A stretch of DNA of 56,426 nucleotides from Amanita rubescens (lineage: Eukaryota > Basidiomycota > Agaricomycetes > Agaricales > Amanitaceae): positions 1-56,426 of the forward strand of contig WION01000337.1 of assembly GCA_015039365.1 (NCBI GenBank), in the 5' to 3' direction. This document shows positions 52,901-56,426 of this stretch, one piece after another. The position numbers and the translations under genes are program-made. Below the pieces are notes generated by a model. The model saw nothing but the letters and a program-made list of their open reading frames with translations, ran no database searches and was not told where the DNA came from. How positions within the stretch are numbered: the stretch's first letter is position 1; the number at the start of each line of letters is the position of its first letter.

Positions 52901-54413
52901 CTATTTCAAAGCAATATTGATGCCTACCTCCTTCAGCTTTGCATTGGCAATAACCCCCTCAGACTTTCGTTTTTCATTTCTCCCAGCCCTGGTATAAACT
53001 GTTACGTCCTTTATAATAGTGATATCTTCCCTCCAGCTACGACTATTTTCAATCAATGCATTGACTGTTTTCATGCGTGCTTCCACCATATGGACCACCT
53101 CATTGGCATCACAATCGGTAAGGCTGAGGCACAAGTTCGTGAGAAATCGTCCAAGAGTGCCACTTGATATACCAATGATAGCTGCGTCGTCCAATATAGC
53201 ATCGGCGCCTCTAACTGACAGCGTGCGGAGCATAGGTGCATTTCGTAAAATAAAAGAGGTCGATAGCGGAAGAAAGTTGATGACTTTGATTTCTTCAAGT
53301 CCTTGCATATTATATTGTCGCTTAATAATCTCAAAGCTTTCGATTGTCCAGGAGCTATATGCGTGTAGCGTGAGTTTGATGAGGGATGGGCATGTGAAAC
53401 TGTGCAGAATCGCATTAAGATCTGTGCCCTCTTCCACGTCCTCGCTAACTGTCAGGCAGAAGTCCCGTAAAGAAGGCATGGTTAACCCCTCTAAGGTGTC
53501 AATTTGAAACTTCTGTATCTCTAAGCTGAGCACTTGCAGGTTTGGAGTCTGGTGCAAGATTTCGATAAGGGGTTGCAAATCCGCTACAAAACCGAGATCC
53601 AGGGATTGTAGCTGGCTCCATGGAAAAGTTGGAGAGAGTTTACCAAGCCAGACATCTAACTCGTCACCGTAAATCGCTTAGAGATCGAAGCCGGGTGATA
53701 AGATGGTGCGGATCATCCATGTTTATGTTCAGCTCGTCGTCAGGAAGTGTGAGATCGAGGCTCAAATCCATTAGATCCGATAAACTGGCCTCGGAGAACG
53801 TTGATAATTCCACCAAGTCCCTATAGGTTAGGGAAAGATGGAGCCTCTTGACACGAAAGGGCAGAAGAATCGTCTGCAACACGTTGGGAATTTCATCGCT
53901 GTCCAAGAGCGAGCATTCAAAATCTATTGACAGCCTAACCGGGAGCGTCCCAGCTCGCATAAGCCATCGCCGCCAGCGACGAAGGTAGGCAGCTTCGACA
54001 ATGTTTCTCCTCGACGGGTACGTAAGGTGGGTATTGCTCCATAGCTCGAATGTATGAAGTGCCACTCTTCGCCAATGTGAACACATGTGCGATATGGCAA
54101 GTTGTGGAGGGGGATCCATTAATCTGGGGGTAGGAAAACGCACGGGTCCATAATCTTGCGCAACTAGAATGAATATGCGACTGAGGACTTCATTCGGAAG
54201 GCGATTGTGATTGTGATTGTGGGACGAAACCACGATGCCTAGGTGAACAAGATCCTCTTCAATTCCTTTCCTTTTTTCAACGAGCTGTTCGATTTCTCGG
54301 TCGATGGATTTCAAAATCTCCCGTTTCTGCATCATGGCATCACGAATGGCGGCCACGTGAGAGTCCTTGTGCGAAAGAAACGGGTTTTCTAGTCCATTAT
54401 TGAAGAAGTCCAT
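52901..54413 (-). CDS. F-box protein 6 (tandem array copy 3, one frameshift)
   Basis: Paralog of proteins 4 and 5 with the same domains. One extra c at about 53677 (aaatcgcttagag against aaatcgttagag in copies 1 and 2) breaks the frame after LITRLRSL. The upstream part (54413-53664) keeps the coiled coil and F-box and would stop soon after. The downstream part continues in the other frame to 52901. It is either a truncated protein, a pseudogene or a sequence error. The start is 2071 bases from that of copy 2. Confidence 0.75.
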
Positions 54414-55243
54414 CTACTATGTGTAAGTTGAGTTCTTCCTTCGATCAAGGATTCAAGCTTCAAGCTTACCGTCGATTCCAGTTGGCTACCGTGGTATAGA
54501 GTACGGTGACCGTGACTGATGTGATCAACCCTCTCGCACGGAATCTGCCCACGTCAAAGATCCAGCTCTCAAGTCTGATCTGGCGCATATTCATACAACA
54601 AGAGAGGAACGGCTCCCTCGAGCGCGTTTGGCACCAACTCATTGACCAGAGGGAAACACCCAGAGGAACGCTTCGCCCTTCAGACCATGTCCGACCGCGT
54701 CTGGCACCAACTCTTTGGCGGGAAGGGAACATGCAGGGATTGACTGATTGCAACCTATCACCACAAAGTCTAGTGTGTAAAAGATTGACTCGATGGGCCT
54801 CAAGAGTGAGTGTTCTCTTGGAGCGTGGGGCGCGTTTCTGACTGGTCAGTAGGAAACAATGGAAATATGGATCTGACAAGACGTGATGACGATCGTGGAC
54901 CTTGTTTCTGTTATGAGGGTTACGGTAGAGGTTCGCGCTTAGGCCAGAAAGCGGGAAGAAAGCGTAGGTAAAAATTTAGAGGGAGATCATCTCGAGCCCT
55001 ACCAGCCTGAGCACCGGACGGTAGTGAATTGCTGAATGACTGCGGCATGGCGGGAACTGGTAAGCAACATCCACCTTGATCCGACAATGTACTGAAGCGG
55101 ATGGTAGAGCGTCAGATGCGATGAAGCACTTAGAGATCCAATGCCAACCGACACGTAGCGCTCGCCATGTTCTAATTTGGTCATGGCAACCCTCGTAAAA
55201 TGTCGCTAGCACCATTGCTAGCGAACTTGGAAATGTATGTATT
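54414..55243. other. Intergenic between F-box 6 and F-box 7
   Basis: Holds the leader intron and conserved upstream block of the array (about 54655-54750). The open frame 54466-54879 has no domain and overlaps the block. About 300 bases near 55000 show no gene. Confidence 0.4.
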
Positions 55244-56426
55244 TCAAGGGTAAAATGTAATATTGGTACCTGCCTCCATCAATGCAATGACCTTCTCAGA
55301 CTCTCGCCCTTTGTCTCCACGCCTGGTACAAATCGTTATATCCTTCAGAATAGCGATATCTTCTGTCCAGGTACAACCATTTTCAATTAACTGATTGACT
55401 GTCTTCATACGTGCTTCCACCATGACAATCACCTCATCGATGCCACCAGTAGCCTTGATTGTCAACTTTCTGAGAAATCGTCCAAGAGCACCGCTGGATA
55501 TGCCAATGATAGCTTCATCGTCTAATAAAGCATTCCGTTTGACTGAAAGCGTGCGTAGCACAGGTGCATTCTGCAGAATCAGAGAAATTGGCTGCGGGCA
55601 GCCACGAACGAAGTCGATTTCTTGAAGTCCTTGCATATTGTACTGTCCCTTGAGGATGTCCAAGCTCTCGGTTGTCCAGGAGCTATACGTGGAAAGTTTG
55701 AGTTTGGACAGGGAGCGGAATGTGAAATTGCGCAGAATCTTGTCGAGCATTCTCCCATCAACGACATCGGAACCAACATCCAGGCTGAAATCTTGCAAGG
55801 CAGGCATGGTCAGTTCCGTTAAGGCGTCGATATGTGATCTGCGTAGTGATAAGTCGAGTGTTTGCAGGGTCGGAATCTGTTGCAAGATATTGATAAGGAT
55901 GCTCGGGTCCCTGACACACATGTCATCGAAGCTTAGGGATCGTAGCTGACTCCACGGCAGACTCGGAGAGAATTTATCAAGCCAAGCATCTAGCTCCGAC
56001 TTGCTATGGAATGCTATAGACCGAAGCCTGGTAATTAAATGATGCGGGAGGTTCAGGTTCAGGTTCAGCCAAGTACCAGCGGGGAATGTAAGGTCGACTT
56101 CTAGTTCTCTAAGATCTGATAGCGTAGTCTCCGCTAGTGTTGGTAACTGCATGTACGTCAAGGTAAGGCGGAGCCTCTCGACCTGAAAAGGTAAAAGATT
56201 GTCCTGTAACTCGCTCACGAGTTCCCTGCTGTCCAGCGCCGAGCCATGGAAATCTATCCATAGAGTAACTGGAAATGTTCCGGCTCGCAGGAGCCATCGT
56301 TGCCAGTAACAGAGGTACATGGGTTTATCAAGGGCGTCCAGGATCCGAATTTCCGGATAGGCAAGTCGCGTATTACTCCATAGCTCTGGTGTACGAAGTG
56401 CCACCCTTCGCCAGTGTGAACATACA
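55244..56426 (-). CDS. F-box protein 7, partial (runs off the window)
   Basis: The frame is open to the right edge. The visible part starts within the F-box (CSHWRRVALRTPELWSNTRL) and continues for about 390 residues. The C-terminal region has FRSLSKLKLST, DEAIIGISSGALGRFLRKL and the end EAGTNITFYP. It is clearly related to the tandem array but more diverged. The N-terminal coiled coil lies beyond the window. Confidence 0.82.
   Translation of the reverse strand, partial: VCSHWRRVALRTPELWSNTRLAYPEIRILDALDKPMYLCYWQRWLLRAGTFPVTLWIDFHGSALDSRELVSELQDNLLPFQVERLRLTLTYMQLPTLAETTLSDLRELEVDLTFPAGTWLNLNLNLPHHLITRLRSIAFHSKSELDAWLDKFSPSLPWSQLRSLSFDDMCVRDPSILINILQQIPTLQTLDLSLRRSHIDALTELTMPALQDFSLDVGSDVVDGRMLDKILRNFTFRSLSKLKLSTYSSWTTESLDILKGQYNMQGLQEIDFVRGCPQPISLILQNAPVLRTLSVKRNALLDDEAIIGISSGALGRFLRKLTIKATGGIDEVIVMVEARMKTVNQLIENGCTWTEDIAILKDITICTRRGDKGRESEKVIALMEAGTNITFYP

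Noticed and set aside
54466..54879. 137-codon minus-strand open frame upstream of F-box 6
   Set aside because: It overlaps the repeated upstream block, and the counterpart frames in the other array copies are not conserved at full length.

Overview
The window looks like nuclear DNA of a mushroom-forming basidiomycete (Agaricomycetes). Genes carry many short introns of about 45-60 bases with GT-AG ends. The gene content is typical of agaric accessory regions: NB-ARC/TPR NOD-like receptors, a large F-box family, secreted S33/TAP-like hydrolases, an SRPK-like kinase, a 2OG-Fe(II) oxygenase and a P450. Between these sit conserved single-copy genes: cyclin C, mitochondrial malate dehydrogenase (MDH), coilin and a PDI-like protein. 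No rRNA, CRISPR array or complete transposon was seen, and no tRNA was recognised by eye.

Layout. 1.25-2.67 kb: a 2OG-Fe(II) oxygenase gene that looks damaged. 3.1-13.0 kb (unit A): NLR-TPR gene 1 (-), a divergent gene of unknown function (+), cyclin C (-), MDH (+), a small membrane-protein-like gene (-), and the fused ends of a deleted hydrolase gene. 13.1-21.7 kb (unit B): NLR-TPR gene 2 (-), a shortened copy of the unknown gene (+), only the 3' end of MDH, a remnant of the membrane-protein gene, and an intact TAP-like hydrolase (+). The two units share gene order and intergenic sequence. I read them as a tandem segmental duplication of about 9-10 kb followed by different losses in each copy. 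22.3-23.7 kb: SRPK-like kinase. 24.3-27.0 kb: a second TAP-like hydrolase with the same upstream block. 27.5-28.1 kb: an orphan ORF. 30.0-40.4 kb: F-box genes 1 and 2, a third TAP-like hydrolase, a collapsed coilin pseudogene and F-box gene 3, all (+). 40.8-48.5 kb: P450 (-), coilin (-), a small membrane protein (+) and a PDI-like protein (-). 48.8-56.4 kb: four more F-box genes (-). Three of these form a tandem array with a period of about 2.07 kb, and the last runs off the window.

How the genes may work together. The NLR-TPR receptors are probable intracellular sensors. Their first residues match an N-myristoylation/palmitoylation signal, which suggests membrane attachment. Each is paired head-to-head with the same unknown gene. 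The F-box genes are candidate SCF substrate receptors. Both families, and the hydrolases, have expanded locally by tandem duplication. Cyclin C, MDH, coilin and the PDI-like gene are housekeeping genes caught between them.

Quality warning. Several reading frames are broken by single extra bases: three in NLR 1, four in cyclin C, two in MDH and one in F-box gene 6. I found only one apparent single-base loss, in hydrolase 2. Some of these breaks may be assembly insertion errors, so the frameshifted genes are described as probable genes with lesions and not as certain pseudogenes.
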